A stretch of DNA of 64,000 nt from Ekhidna sp964289745. GTDB lineage: Bacteria > Bacteroidota > Bacteroidia > Cytophagales > Cyclobacteriaceae. The first letter of the stretch is position 1, and each line of letters begins with the position of its first letter. Positions 52,823 through 62,777 of the stretch are shown piece by piece. Where the stretch lies: contig CAXYMM010000001.1 of assembly GCA_964289745.1 (NCBI GenBank), forward strand, positions 1,240,001 to 1,304,000, written 5' to 3'. Made by a program: the position numbers and the translations under genes. The notes below the pieces were generated by a model that was given only the letters and a program-made list of their open reading frames with translations, was not told where the DNA came from and made no database searches.

Positions 52823-55540
52823 TTATAAATCAAATGCTTTTTTCACTAAATCTGCCTGCTCTTCTTTATGAACTTTGGCAAATCCAGTTGCGGGTGATGC
52901 TCCAATTTTTCGTGCAACATGTTCCATATCAAGGTCAATTCTTGTAGCAATGTAGCTCCATGACCCCATATTCAAAGGTTCTTCTTGTACCCAAACCAAC
53001 TTGGGATTGGTGTATTTTTTTAAGATTCTATCTACTTGTTTTTTTGGCCATGGATAAAGCTGTTCCATCCTCAAAATAGCAACATCTTTCGCTTTTCTTT
53101 TCTTTTGCTCTTCAAGTAGGTCAAAAAAGACTTTTCCACTACAGAAGAGTACTTTTTTCACTTGCTTGTCTAAAACAAAATTGTCGCCAATTACTTCTTG
53201 AAATCTTCCTGAGATAAAATCTTTGACAGGTGAAGAAACTCTTGGATGACGCAATAGAGACTTTGGTGAGAACACAGCAGCTGGTTTTCTAAATTCCCAG
53301 CTTACCTGTCTACGCATTAAGTGGAAAAGGTTAGCCGAGGTGGTAAGGTTGGCTATAATGACATTTTCATTTGCGCACATCTGCAAAAAGCGTTCAAGCC
53401 GCGCACTGGAATGTTCTGGTCCCTGCCCTTCATATCCGTGAGGTAGCAACATCACCAACCCGTTCATTCGCTGCCACTTGCTTTCTGCACTCATTATAAA
53501 TTGATCAATCATAATTTGAGCCCCATTGGCAAAGTCCCCAAACTGAGCTTCCCAAACCATCAGAGCGTTCGGAGTAGCCATCGCATATCCATATTCAAAG
53601 CCGAGTACCCCGTATTCAGAAAGTAGCGAATTGTAGATTCTGAATGGTTGTTGTTTTTTCTGGATATGATTAAGTCCACAATAAGGCTCATTTGTGCTGG
53701 AGTCGAAGAAATAAGCATGTCTATGCGAAAATGTACCTCTCTTAACATCCTGACCAGACATTCTTACGATTCTGTCTTCAACTAATAGCGACCCATACGC
53801 CAACAACTCCGCATCAGCCCAACTAAGTTCTTTTTTCTCGAAGAAGTTCGCCTTTCGATCTTTTAGCAACTTATCAATCTGTCTAAGCGGCTTAAACCCA
53901 TTGGGTATCTCTGATATTGCTTTGCCAACTTTGTCTAGCACCTCTTGTGAAATACTGGTATCAGGAGATTTATCAAAATCTTTTGGAGTTGATCTTCTCA
54001 GGTGATTCCACTCTTCTTCAATTTTTTGAGGCTTGTATGGCAATGGGTTTTGCTTGATATCATCTAACTGATCTTGGAGCTGCTTCTTAAATGAGCTATC
54101 CAATTTTTTGATTTCTTCGTCGCCTAAAACACCCCTCTCTTTTAGCTCTTTTACATAAATCTCCCTTGGATTTGGATGCTTCCCAATAGTATTGTAAAGC
54201 TTTGGCTGGGTGAACTTGGGTTCATCGCTTTCATTGTGTCCATGTCGGCGATAGCAAAGCATGTCGATAAAAATATCTTTCTTAAATTTTTGACGGTATT
54301 CAACAGCCAATTTCGCACAATAATGAACCGCCTCTGCATCATCACCATTCACATGTAGAATAGGGGCATCTATGATTTTTGCTAAATCAGTACAATATAT
54401 ACTTGATCGCGCATCTTCAAAATCAGTAGTAAAACCGACTTGATTGTTAATTACGAAATGGATGGTGCCACCTGTTCTATACCCTTCTAACAAAGACATT
54501 TGAACGCACTCGTAAACAATTCCTTGCCCGGCGACCGCTGCGTCTCCATGTATAAGGATAGGAAGTGCTTTACTCATATCTCCTTTATACTCGTCATCAA
54601 TTTGAGCTCTAGAATAACCAAGCACAACGGAATCTATCGCCTCGAGATGCGATGGATTCGGAGCAAGCTTTACATATATTTTTTTGCCAGCCCTGGTATC
54701 CATAAAAGAAGAATAACCAAGGTGATATTTGACATCACCATCACCCATGGTTATATCTACTTTCTGGTTTCCTTCAAATTCACTAAAAATTTCTTCATAG
54801 GTTTTACCCATAATGTTGGCTAGTACATTGAGCCTTCCCCTGTGAGCCATACCAATCACTACCTCCTCTGCATCGAGCTCGGCTGCTTTGTTGATGATTT
54901 TGTCTAGCGCAGGAATCATGTTTTCACCTCCTTCTAGTGAAAAACGTTTCTGACCTAAAAATTTCGTATGAAGGAAATTTTCAAAAACTACTGCCTCATT
55001 TAGCTTAAAAAGTATTCTGTTTTTTTCTTCTTGATTGGGATTGATGTCATCAGCCTCACTTTCAACCTTATTTTTGAACCATTCATGAATTTCTGAATTG
55101 CGTACATGGCTGTATTCGAAACCTATGTGCCGCAAGTATACTTTCTTTAATTTCTCGTGAATTTTCTTCAATGAGGCTTTCCCCAAACCTATTTCACTAC
55201 CCACTTCAAATTCCACGGATAAATCTTTTTCGCTGAGGTCGTAGTCTTTCAACTCTAAATGCGTGACATGATGTCTTCTTTCTCTTACTGGATTGGTGTC
55301 AGCAATTAAATGTGCCCAAGATCTATGACTATAAATGAGGTTTCGTACAGCTGTTTCTTTTGATGGCGTAAGGGACTGACCATTAGCACTTGTAGCACCA
55401 TACTTTTCTTGCGCAAACTCAAATCCTTCGAAGAATTTCTTCCATGACTCGTCTACATTATCAGAATCTTGTTGATAAGATTGAAAGAGTTCGTCTAAGT
55501 AGCTTCCATGAGCATTAGCAATGTATGAGTACTTATCCAT
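52823..55540 (-). CDS. sucA: 2-oxoglutarate dehydrogenase E1
   Basis: Thiamin-diphosphate-dependent decarboxylase of the TCA cycle. 905 residues, usual length. The N-terminal YIANAHGSYLDELFQSYQQD binds E2. GMAHRGRLNVLANIMGK and GDAAVAGQGIVYECVQMS form the cofactor and active-site regions, followed by YRRHGHNESDEP and PHGYEGQGPEHSSARLERFL. It is first in the sucA-sucB-lpd operon, divergent from rpsP with about 210 bp between. Confidence 0.97.
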   Translation of the reverse strand: MDKYSYIANAHGSYLDELFQSYQQDSDNVDESWKKFFEGFEFAQEKYGATSANGQSLTPSKETAVRNLIYSHRSWAHLIADTNPVRERRHHVTHLELKDYDLSEKDLSVEFEVGSEIGLGKASLKKIHEKLKKVYLRHIGFEYSHVRNSEIHEWFKNKVESEADDINPNQEEKNRILFKLNEAVVFENFLHTKFLGQKRFSLEGGENMIPALDKIINKAAELDAEEVVIGMAHRGRLNVLANIMGKTYEEIFSEFEGNQKVDITMGDGDVKYHLGYSSFMDTRAGKKIYVKLAPNPSHLEAIDSVVLGYSRAQIDDEYKGDMSKALPILIHGDAAVAGQGIVYECVQMSLLEGYRTGGTIHFVINNQVGFTTDFEDARSSIYCTDLAKIIDAPILHVNGDDAEAVHYCAKLAVEYRQKFKKDIFIDMLCYRRHGHNESDEPKFTQPKLYNTIGKHPNPREIYVKELKERGVLGDEEIKKLDSSFKKQLQDQLDDIKQNPLPYKPQKIEEEWNHLRRSTPKDFDKSPDTSISQEVLDKVGKAISEIPNGFKPLRQIDKLLKDRKANFFEKKELSWADAELLAYGSLLVEDRIVRMSGQDVKRGTFSHRHAYFFDSSTNEPYCGLNHIQKKQQPFRIYNSLLSEYGVLGFEYGYAMATPNALMVWEAQFGDFANGAQIMIDQFIMSAESKWQRMNGLVMLLPHGYEGQGPEHSSARLERFLQMCANENVIIANLTTSANLFHLMRRQVSWEFRKPAAVFSPKSLLRHPRVSSPVKDFISGRFQEVIGDNFVLDKQVKKVLFCSGKVFFDLLEEQKKRKAKDVAILRMEQLYPWPKKQVDRILKKYTNPKLVWVQEEPLNMGSWSYIATRIDLDMEHVARKIGASPATGFAKVHKEEQADLVKKAFDL

Positions 55541-55693
55541 AAGTATTTATTTGAATAGTCAAAACTAGTATGATTTAGTATTTATTAAAAACCGTTAAAA
55601 CGATTTAACAAATACATAAAATAATAATTCGGTTTACTAGATATGGAAATAGAACACTTTGTTTTTTGTACTATTTATTTCCGATAAGTAAGC

Positions 55694-55701
55694 TACATTT
55701 G
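55694..55701 (+). promoter_or_regulatory. Candidate -7 box for the rpsP operon
   Basis: TACATTTG matches the Bacteroidota consensus TAnnTTTG, 49 nt before the rpsP ATG. A TTTG at 55665-55668 is a possible -33 box, though its spacing is somewhat long. Confidence 0.45.
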
Positions 55702-55749
55702 CACTTCATTTTAAAATTTTGATGGACATGTTGCATAAACAAAAAATCT

Positions 55750-56385
55750 ATGTCAGTTAAAATACGATTATCACGTCGAGGACGTAAAAAGCACGCCATG
55801 TACGATATAGTAGTGGCAGACAGTAGAGCACCGCGAGATGGTCGCTTCATTGAAAAAATTGGAACCTATAACCCCAATTCAAATCCAGCATCGATCAATA
55901 TAAGTAGTGATTTGGCTTTTCAGTGGATTATGAAAGGCGCACAACCAACAGATACTATTCGAGCAATGCTATCATATAAAGGTATAATGTATAGGAAGCA
56001 TCTGCAAATTGGTGTAAATAAAGGAGCTCTTTCTCAAGAAGAGGCTGATAAGAAGATGGAGGTTTGGCTCGCTGAAAAGGATGCTAAAATCCAAGATAAA
56101 GTAGATCAACTTGGTAGGGTGAAAGATAATAAGAAAAAGGTCGCTCTTGACGCAGAGAAAAAAGTAAACGAAGCAAGAGCTGAAGGTCTGAAGAAAAAAG
56201 CTCAAGAAGCAGAAGCTAATCTGGTGGAAGAATTGAAAGAGGGACTGGCAGAGGGGGACGAAGATGTGGCAGAGGTAGAAGAAGGGGAAGTAGCTACGGA
56301 AGCTTCTAACGAGACGTCTTCAGTTGAGAATGCCGAAGAAGCTTCATCTGAGGGAGCAAACGAAGAGGTCAAAAAAGAAAACTAA
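55750..56385 (+). CDS. rpsP: 30S ribosomal protein S16 with acidic C-terminal tail
   Basis: Ribosome assembly protein. Residues 1-80 are the conserved S16 core (VKIRLSRRGRKKHAMYDIVV, GRFIEKIGTYNPN). The rest, about 130 residues, is a Lys/Ala-rich coil followed by a Glu-rich tail (EGLAEGDEDVAEVEEGEVA). The total of 211 residues is far longer than the 82 of E. coli; extended S16 is common in Bacteroidota. First gene of rpsP-rimM-trmD-rplS. Confidence 0.97.
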   Translation: MSVKIRLSRRGRKKHAMYDIVVADSRAPRDGRFIEKIGTYNPNSNPASINISSDLAFQWIMKGAQPTDTIRAMLSYKGIMYRKHLQIGVNKGALSQEEADKKMEVWLAEKDAKIQDKVDQLGRVKDNKKKVALDAEKKVNEARAEGLKKKAQEAEANLVEELKEGLAEGDEDVAEVEEGEVATEASNETSSVENAEEASSEGANEEVKKEN

Positions 56386-56391
56386 AAGGTC

Positions 56392-56904
56392 ATGAAAAAG
56401 GATGATTGCTACCAACTAGGGGAAGTGATCAAGACCCATGGCTTAAAAGGTGAGGTCAACATTACATTAGACGTAGATTATCCTGACGAATATCGAGAAT
56501 TAGAATCTGTTTTTCTAATGAGAAATGAAAAACTGATTCCTTTTTTTATTGAGTCAATTCAGATCAATTTAAATAAAGCACTTATTAAGTTTGAAGATGT
56601 GGATTCAGTAGAGGATGCCAATCTACTGGTAAAATCAGTAGCGTATCTGCCCTTAACCTCACTTCCCGATCTTCCAGATGACAGTTATTATTTCCATGAT
56701 CTTATGGGGTGCTTCGTCTACGAAAATAAGCTAAAAATTGGCAAAGTGAAAGAAGTTATTAACCTGAACGGAAATGAATTATTGAATGTCGAACATGAGG
56801 GCAAGGAGGTTTTAATTCCCCTTAAAGAAGAGATTCTAACTAAAGTTACTTTAAAAGAAAAAAGATTAGAGGTAAGCCTGCCAAAGGGACTCCTTGATCT
56901 TTAA
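56392..56904 (+). CDS. rimM: 16S rRNA processing protein RimM
   Basis: Assists 30S maturation around the 16S 3' domain. 170 residues. N-terminal barrel with YQLGEVIKTHGLKGEVNI (about 6-23) and C-terminal PRC-like barrel (about 95-170, YYFHDLMGCFVYEN, LLNVEHEGKEVLIPL). It lies 6 bp after rpsP and 6 bp before trmD. Confidence 0.96.
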   Translation: MKKDDCYQLGEVIKTHGLKGEVNITLDVDYPDEYRELESVFLMRNEKLIPFFIESIQINLNKALIKFEDVDSVEDANLLVKSVAYLPLTSLPDLPDDSYYFHDLMGCFVYENKLKIGKVKEVINLNGNELLNVEHEGKEVLIPLKEEILTKVTLKEKRLEVSLPKGLLDL

Positions 56905-56910
56905 TGTACA

Positions 56911-57585
56911 ATGCGAATTGACATTATCACCTGTTTGCCCTATATCTTTGAGGGACCCTTGACCCACAGTATCGTAAAACGATCCATTGAAAAAGGCGTA
57001 GTGGATCTTAAAATTCATGATCTAAGAGACTATGCTGAGAATAAACATAAGCACGTAGATGACTATGCTTTCGGCGGAGGTGCCGGTATGGTGTTGATGG
57101 TTGAACCCATCGATAAGTGTATTACCAAGCTTAAAGAGACTCATGACTATGATGAGGTGATCTACTTAACCCCAGATGGTGAAACATATAATCAGACGGT
57201 AGCTAACCAATTGTCCTTAAAAAAGAATTTCATCCTTTTATGTGGGCATTATAAAGGGATAGATCAGCGTGTTAGAGATCACCTTATTACAAAAGAAATT
57301 AGTATTGGAGATTATGTTCTATCAGGAGGAGAATTAGCGGCTATGGTACTGACAGACTCTCTAATACGACTAGTTCCAGGTGTTTTGAATGACGAAACCT
57401 CAGCTCTAACTGATTCTTTTCAAGATAATTTGCTTGCTCCTCCTGTTTATACAAGACCCGCTAATTATAATGGATGGGAGGTGCCTTTAGTTCTTACCTC
57501 GGGACACGAAGAAAAAATTGAGAAATGGCGAAACGAGCAGGCACTGAAGAGAACTCAGACCAGAAGACCAGATTTATTAGATTAA
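56911..57585 (+). CDS. trmD: tRNA (guanine37-N1)-methyltransferase
   Basis: Methylates G37 next to the anticodon, preventing frameshifts. 224 residues with the SPOUT trefoil-knot motifs: YAFGGGAGMVLMVEP (about 52-66), LCGHYKGIDQRV (about 110-121) and GDYVLSGGELAAMV (about 132-145). Usual operon partner of rimM. Confidence 0.97.
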   Translation: MRIDIITCLPYIFEGPLTHSIVKRSIEKGVVDLKIHDLRDYAENKHKHVDDYAFGGGAGMVLMVEPIDKCITKLKETHDYDEVIYLTPDGETYNQTVANQLSLKKNFILLCGHYKGIDQRVRDHLITKEISIGDYVLSGGELAAMVLTDSLIRLVPGVLNDETSALTDSFQDNLLAPPVYTRPANYNGWEVPLVLTSGHEEKIEKWRNEQALKRTQTRRPDLLD

Positions 57586-57620
57586 TTATCAATTGAATTT
57601 ATTTTTCGAAGTAAATTTTC

Positions 57621-57628
57621 TATACTTG
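57621..57628 (+). promoter_or_regulatory. Candidate -7 box for rplS
   Basis: TATACTTG resembles TAnnTTTG, 39 nt before the rplS ATG, within an 81-bp gap after trmD. It may give rplS a promoter of its own. Confidence 0.35.
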
Positions 57629-57666
57629 CGTTCCTTTTTCGGGATACCCACTCAAAGAGATTAAAG

Positions 57667-58029
57667 ATGAGCTCAGAATTACTCAAAATAGTAGAAGAAG
57701 AATACAAAGAAGCTAGGGCAAAACACCCTTCTTTCAGTCCTGGAGACACCATCAATGTTCACTATAAAATTAAGGAAGGGAATAAAGAACGTATTCAGCA
57801 GTTTCAGGGTACTGTTATGACTATCAATAACAAAAATTCTAATGGCGAAACGTTTACTGTTAGGAAAATTTCTGGTGATATCGCTGTTGAAAGAATATTT
57901 CCAATCCTTACGCCAAATATTGAAAAAGTAGAAGTGCTGAGAAGAGGAAGGGTTAGAAGAGCAAAATTATACTACTTACGAAGCAGAAAAGGTAAGGCAG
58001 CACGAATTAAAGAGAAGCTCAAAAGATAA
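57667..58029 (+). CDS. rplS: 50S ribosomal protein L19
   Basis: Large-subunit protein at the 30S-50S interface. 120 residues with the family block FSPGDTINVHYKIKEGNKER, FQGTVMTINN and the basic C-terminus VRRAKLYYLRSRKGKAARIK. Completes the rpsP-rimM-trmD-rplS cluster; a terminator follows 8 bp later. Confidence 0.98.
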   Translation: MSSELLKIVEEEYKEARAKHPSFSPGDTINVHYKIKEGNKERIQQFQGTVMTINNKNSNGETFTVRKISGDIAVERIFPILTPNIEKVEVLRRGRVRRAKLYYLRSRKGKAARIKEKLKR

Positions 58030-58037
58030 AAATTATT

Positions 58038-58063
58038 AAACCCCACGCTAGTGGGGTTTTTTA
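58038..58063 (+). terminator. Terminator after rplS
   Basis: Stem AAACCCCAC-GCTA-GTGGGGTTT (58038-58059) followed by TTT. Confidence 0.9.
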
Positions 58064-58097
58064 TTTGTTCTTGTCCCAAGTCGCTTAATTTCGAGTA

Positions 58098-58868
58098 ATG
58101 AAAATATGTTTTCATAAGTATCAGGGGACTGGAAATGACTTCATTATAATAGATGACAGAATCGAAACCTTTCCTGCCTCAAAAAAGTTGATTAGAAACT
58201 TATGTGATCGAAATTTTGGCATTGGAGCTGATGGATTGATCCTCATTCAAAATCACTCTGAACTGGACTACACGATGGTTTACTTTAATTCCGATGGGTC
58301 TAAAAGTTTGTGTGGGAATGGATCTCGATGTGGGTTCGCTTTTTCACGAGACCTTGGAATAGTTGACGATAGCGCAACATTTAAAACAACTGACGGAGTT
58401 CATAAAATAAAGTTTGAAGAAGGGCTTATCCATTTCCAGCTTTTCGACCTATCGGACATTGAAAAGATTCACGATAGAGAATGGTTTATCCATACAGGTT
58501 CGCCCCACCATATTGTTATAAAGGAGACTATCTCAGAAATTGATGTAAAATCATTAGGCCAAGAGATTAGATACTCAGAACGCTATTCCAGTCTAAATGG
58601 CGCAAATGTAAATTTTGCACAGCTTTTTCCCGACAAAATTAAAATTAGAACATACGAAAGAGGCGTAGAAGATGAAACACTTAGCTGCGGAACAGGAGCC
58701 GCGGCGGTAGGATTACTCGCTGGTAGCTTAGGCTATAATAGCCCTGTTCAAATTGAAACAGAGGGAGGATACTTGAAAATCTTTTTTAAAAAATTAGAAA
58801 ATGGATATTCCAACATTTGGCTAACAGGCTCAGCCAAAAAGGTATTCTCGGGAAGTATTACGATCTAA
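58098..58868 (+). CDS. dapF: Diaminopimelate epimerase
   Basis: Converts LL- to meso-diaminopimelate for lysine and peptidoglycan synthesis, without cofactor. 256 residues. The two catalytic Cys are Cys72 in LCGNGSRC and Cys197 in LSCGTGAAAVG; N-terminal KYQGTGNDFIIID (7-19) binds substrate. The start lies 35 bp after the rplS terminator, so it has its own promoter. Confidence 0.96.
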   Translation: MKICFHKYQGTGNDFIIIDDRIETFPASKKLIRNLCDRNFGIGADGLILIQNHSELDYTMVYFNSDGSKSLCGNGSRCGFAFSRDLGIVDDSATFKTTDGVHKIKFEEGLIHFQLFDLSDIEKIHDREWFIHTGSPHHIVIKETISEIDVKSLGQEIRYSERYSSLNGANVNFAQLFPDKIKIRTYERGVEDETLSCGTGAAAVGLLAGSLGYNSPVQIETEGGYLKIFFKKLENGYSNIWLTGSAKKVFSGSITI

Positions 58869-58944
58869 CCTTTCTTAGTAGAAAGCATTTTAAATTTACG
58901 ATCTATTGAAGAGGCTTTATTTTATTATAAATCATTAGAACAAA

Positions 58945-61900
58945 ATGTTAAACCCATTCTCGAAAGGAATCGCAAAACTCTTCGGAGGCACAAAGACGGA
59001 AAAAGACCTAAAGGAAATAGCCCCGTACCTAGGAAAAATAAATGCTGAGTATCAGAAACTAAACAGCATTAGCGATGATGGGCTCAGAGGAAAAACCAAT
59101 GAGCTAAAAGGTATCATTAGGGATCATTTGCAATCTATTGATTCCCAAATAGAGGAACTAAAAGAAAAAGTTGAAAATAATACGTCTCTAGACGTAAATC
59201 AGAAGGAAGAGCTCTTTTCTCAAATAGACAAGCTAGAAGATGAGCGCAAAAAATCGCTCGAAAAAATTTTGATGGACGTACTACCTCAAGCTTTTGCAGT
59301 AGTAAAAGAGACTGCTAAAAGACTTGCTAAAAACGAAAAACTAATTGTCACCGCAACCGACCATGATAGAATTATTGCCTCCAAAAAGGACAATGTAGAA
59401 ATAAACGGTTCGCATGCTACTTGGCACAATAAGTGGAAAGCCGCTGGCAATGATGTTGTTTGGAACATGATTCACTACGATGTTCAGTTAATTGGTGGTG
59501 TTGTTTTGCATCAAGGTAAAATTGCCGAGATGGCCACAGGTGAGGGAAAAACACTCGTAGCTACCCTTCCTGCCTACCTCAATGCGCTTGCAGAAAGAGG
59601 TGTTCATGTGGTAACGGTAAACGACTACTTGGCCAGAAGAGATGCCGAATGGAACGCTCCACTTTTTGAATTTCACGGTTTCCGAATTGATTGCATTGAC
59701 AACCATCAGCCAAATTCAGTAGAGAGAAGAAATGCTTATTTGGCCGATATTACTTACGGTACTAATAACGAGTTTGGCTTTGACTACCTGAGAGATAACA
59801 TGTCTCGAAGCCCAGAAGAACTAGTACAGCGTAAGCACCACTATGCCATGGTAGATGAAGTCGATTCAGTGTTGGTGGATGATGCGAGAACGCCCCTAAT
59901 TATTTCGGGCCCAATTCCGAAAGGTGATGAACATGAGTTTTATGATTTAAAACCAAGAATTCAAAAACTGGTAGACGCACAACGAAAACTAGTGGGCGAT
60001 TATCTAAATGATGCCAAAAAACAGATGAAAAGTGAGAATGAAGCTGAGGCAAGCCTTCCTCTTTTCCGTGCTTTTAGAGGACTTCCCAAATACAAGCCTT
60101 TAATCAAGTATCAAAGCGAGACAGGTATCAAACAACTGCTTCAAAAAACTGAAAATATCTATCTGGCAGACAACCAAAAGAAGATGCCAGAGGCAGACGA
60201 ACCACTCTATTTTACAATTGATGAAAAAATTAACAGTATCGATCTAACGGAAAAAGGAATTGACCTGATAACAAAAGACGGAGAAGATGCTGACTTTTTT
60301 ATTTTACCCGATATCGGCATAGGAATTTCACAGTTAGAAAACGATGAGTCCATTTCCGAAAAAGAAAAACTGGAGAAAAAGGAACAGATCATTAGGAACT
60401 ATAACATTAAAAGCCAGCGAATCCACTCAGTCAATCAATTGCTCAAGGCTTACTGCATGTATGAAAAAGACACAGAATATGTGGTCATGGATGACAAGGT
60501 AAAAATTGTGGATGAGCAGACGGGCAGGATCATGGAGGGACGTAGGTATTCCGATGGACTACATCAAGCAATTGAAGCGAAAGAAAATGTAAAGGTGGAA
60601 GATGCCACCCAAACATACGCCACAATTACCCTTCAGAATTATTTTAGAATGTACCACAAGCTCGCGGGCATGACGGGCACTGCGGAAACTGAAGCTGGCG
60701 AGTTCTGGGATATTTATGAACTAGATGTGGTGGTAATTCCTACCAACAAGCCAATAGCCCGAAACGACGAGCACGACAAGGTCTATAAAACGATGCGTGA
60801 AAAATTCAATGCAGTTGCAGACGAAGTGGTGGGACTTACTAAGCAAGGTCGCCCAGTTTTGGTGGGCACAACTTCGGTTGAAATATCAGAAGTCTTAAGC
60901 AGAATGCTTAAAATCAAAAACATTAAGCATCAGGTACTAAACGCAAAGCAACATGCCAAAGAGGCGGACGTGGTAGCCGAGGCAGGAAAGCCAGGCACCG
61001 TCACGATTGCTACCAATATGGCGGGTCGCGGTACGGATATTAAGCTTACAGAAGAGGTAAAAGAAGCTGGCGGTCTGGCTATTATTGGTACAGAACGACA
61101 CGAGTCTAGAAGGGTCGATAGGCAGCTAAGAGGTAGATCAGGGAGGCAGGGAGATCCAGGCTCTTCTCAATTTTATGTCTCTCTAGAGGACAATTTGATG
61201 CGCTTGTTCATGTCTGATCGAGTCGCTAAAATCATGGACAGACTTGGACTTCAAGAAGGTGAAGTAATTCAGCATTCAATGATTACCAAGTCCATTGAGC
61301 GCGCACAAAAGAAAGTAGAGCAAAATAACTTCGCCATCCGCAAAAACCTCCTCGAGTATGACGATGTGATGAACAGCCAGCGCGAAGTGATCTATAAGCG
61401 AAGAAAAAATGCATTGTACGGAGATCGGCTAGAATTAGATATCCTCAACATGCTTTATGAAACCTGCGAGGATATTGCATTTCACGCAAAAAGCAACAAT
61501 GATCTTGACAGCTTCAAATTGAATACAATTTCAATGCTCGGACTTGACTATAGCCTTACGAATGAGAATCTGGAAAAGACAGACGGGACCAAGTTAGCAG
61601 ATAGCCTCTACGATGTAGCTTTAAAACATTATAGCCAGAAGAACCAACTTATCAAAACCAAAGCACTTCCTATTTTGAAACAACTAGATCTCACTAGAGG
61701 ATCTACTTTAGAAAATATTTTGATCCCGTTTACTGATGGTAAAAAACAAATTGGAACATCTGTAAACCTTAAAAAAGCGGTAGAAACAGAAGGTGAAGAA
61801 GTCATCAAAGAGATGGAAAAAATGATTGCACTTGTCACCATTGATCAGCTTTGGAAAGAACACCTTAGGGATATGGACGACTTGCGACAAAGTGTACGCA

Positions 61901-62304
61901 ATGCTCAATACGAACAGAAAGACCCCCTTTTGATATATAAATTTGAAGGATTTGAAATGTTTAAAAGCTTCGTTGGAAGAGTAAATGAGGATACAATCTC
62001 TTTCTTAATGAAAGCGGAAATTCCTGTGGAAAAGGCAGATGACGTGCAGTCAGCACAAAGACAACGTACTGCTCGTAATTACCAAGAAAAAAAAGAAGAA
62101 AGCCGGTCTGCACTAGCTAGTTCTGATAATCATGGTAATCGACCTCCAGTTCAGTCTCAATCTCAACCTGCCCAATCTCAAAAAATTGCTAGTCGAAACC
62201 AACGGGTAAATGTTCAATATTCAGATGGTTCAGTAAAAAAAGATGTAAAATTCAAGACGGTTGAAGAAGATATTAAAAACAATAAATGCGTATTAACCGA
62301 CTGA
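58945..62304 (+). CDS. secA: Preprotein translocase ATPase SecA
   Basis: Motor of Sec-dependent export. 1119 residues, longer than the 901 of E. coli owing to a Bacteroidota-type N-terminal coil (about 25-110) and an inserted segment near 335-480. Walker A MATGEGKTLVATLPAYLNAL (about 197-216), DEVD Walker B (about 310), helicase motif ATNMAGRGTDIKL and RGRSGRQGDPG are intact. The C-terminus ends NNKCVLTD and lacks the CxCxnHC zinc motif that binds SecB. It would export the signal-peptide enzymes encoded to the left. Confidence 0.98.
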   Translation: MLNPFSKGIAKLFGGTKTEKDLKEIAPYLGKINAEYQKLNSISDDGLRGKTNELKGIIRDHLQSIDSQIEELKEKVENNTSLDVNQKEELFSQIDKLEDERKKSLEKILMDVLPQAFAVVKETAKRLAKNEKLIVTATDHDRIIASKKDNVEINGSHATWHNKWKAAGNDVVWNMIHYDVQLIGGVVLHQGKIAEMATGEGKTLVATLPAYLNALAERGVHVVTVNDYLARRDAEWNAPLFEFHGFRIDCIDNHQPNSVERRNAYLADITYGTNNEFGFDYLRDNMSRSPEELVQRKHHYAMVDEVDSVLVDDARTPLIISGPIPKGDEHEFYDLKPRIQKLVDAQRKLVGDYLNDAKKQMKSENEAEASLPLFRAFRGLPKYKPLIKYQSETGIKQLLQKTENIYLADNQKKMPEADEPLYFTIDEKINSIDLTEKGIDLITKDGEDADFFILPDIGIGISQLENDESISEKEKLEKKEQIIRNYNIKSQRIHSVNQLLKAYCMYEKDTEYVVMDDKVKIVDEQTGRIMEGRRYSDGLHQAIEAKENVKVEDATQTYATITLQNYFRMYHKLAGMTGTAETEAGEFWDIYELDVVVIPTNKPIARNDEHDKVYKTMREKFNAVADEVVGLTKQGRPVLVGTTSVEISEVLSRMLKIKNIKHQVLNAKQHAKEADVVAEAGKPGTVTIATNMAGRGTDIKLTEEVKEAGGLAIIGTERHESRRVDRQLRGRSGRQGDPGSSQFYVSLEDNLMRLFMSDRVAKIMDRLGLQEGEVIQHSMITKSIERAQKKVEQNNFAIRKNLLEYDDVMNSQREVIYKRRKNALYGDRLELDILNMLYETCEDIAFHAKSNNDLDSFKLNTISMLGLDYSLTNENLEKTDGTKLADSLYDVALKHYSQKNQLIKTKALPILKQLDLTRGSTLENILIPFTDGKKQIGTSVNLKKAVETEGEEVIKEMEKMIALVTIDQLWKEHLRDMDDLRQSVRNAQYEQKDPLLIYKFEGFEMFKSFVGRVNEDTISFLMKAEIPVEKADDVQSAQRQRTARNYQEKKEESRSALASSDNHGNRPPVQSQSQPAQSQKIASRNQRVNVQYSDGSVKKDVKFKTVEEDIKNNKCVLTD

Positions 62305-62777
62305 TCATATTGGCTTTAATCACAAGCTGCAAAGTAGCTACCTCAACAACGAGCAGTACGTATACAGAAGACCTGAGTATTCATCGGTCTATTCAACCTA
62401 TCTATACTGAAAAGAGGATCGAAAAAACAGAGCAAGTGAAAGAACTCTTCACACCACTAGAAGGACATATTAAATTTGAGCTAGATAGTATCATGAAGAT
62501 TTCAGATGCTATTAATAAGGAGGGGAAATACGTAGACGGGTATATGATTCAAGTTTACTCAGGTACTAGCCGAGATAATGCAAATACCGCAAGATTTAGT
62601 GTCGACAAACTCTTCCCTGAATTGAATTGGAAAGTTTCTTATCATCAACCAACGTTTAGGGTGAGAGGCGGTAGATTTTCGGATCGTCTGGAAGCACATC
62701 GTATTTATAAAGCAATAAAAGAACAGTTTCCAAGAGCATTATTGATTCCAGAAAGATTTTTTTTGCAGTATGAGTAA
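62286..62777 (+). CDS. Small SPOR-like lipoprotein
   Basis: 163 residues with a short lipoprotein signal ending ITSC (Cys15). The C-terminal part (about 85-155, GYMIQVYSGTSRDNANTARF ... RVRGGRFSDRLEAHRIYKAI) resembles a SPOR peptidoglycan-binding domain. It overlaps the secA end by 19 bp and the next gene by 8 bp, so it is probably translationally coupled. Role in the envelope is inference. Confidence 0.78.
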   Translation: MRINRLIILALITSCKVATSTTSSTYTEDLSIHRSIQPIYTEKRIEKTEQVKELFTPLEGHIKFELDSIMKISDAINKEGKYVDGYMIQVYSGTSRDNANTARFSVDKLFPELNWKVSYHQPTFRVRGGRFSDRLEAHRIYKAIKEQFPRALLIPERFFLQYE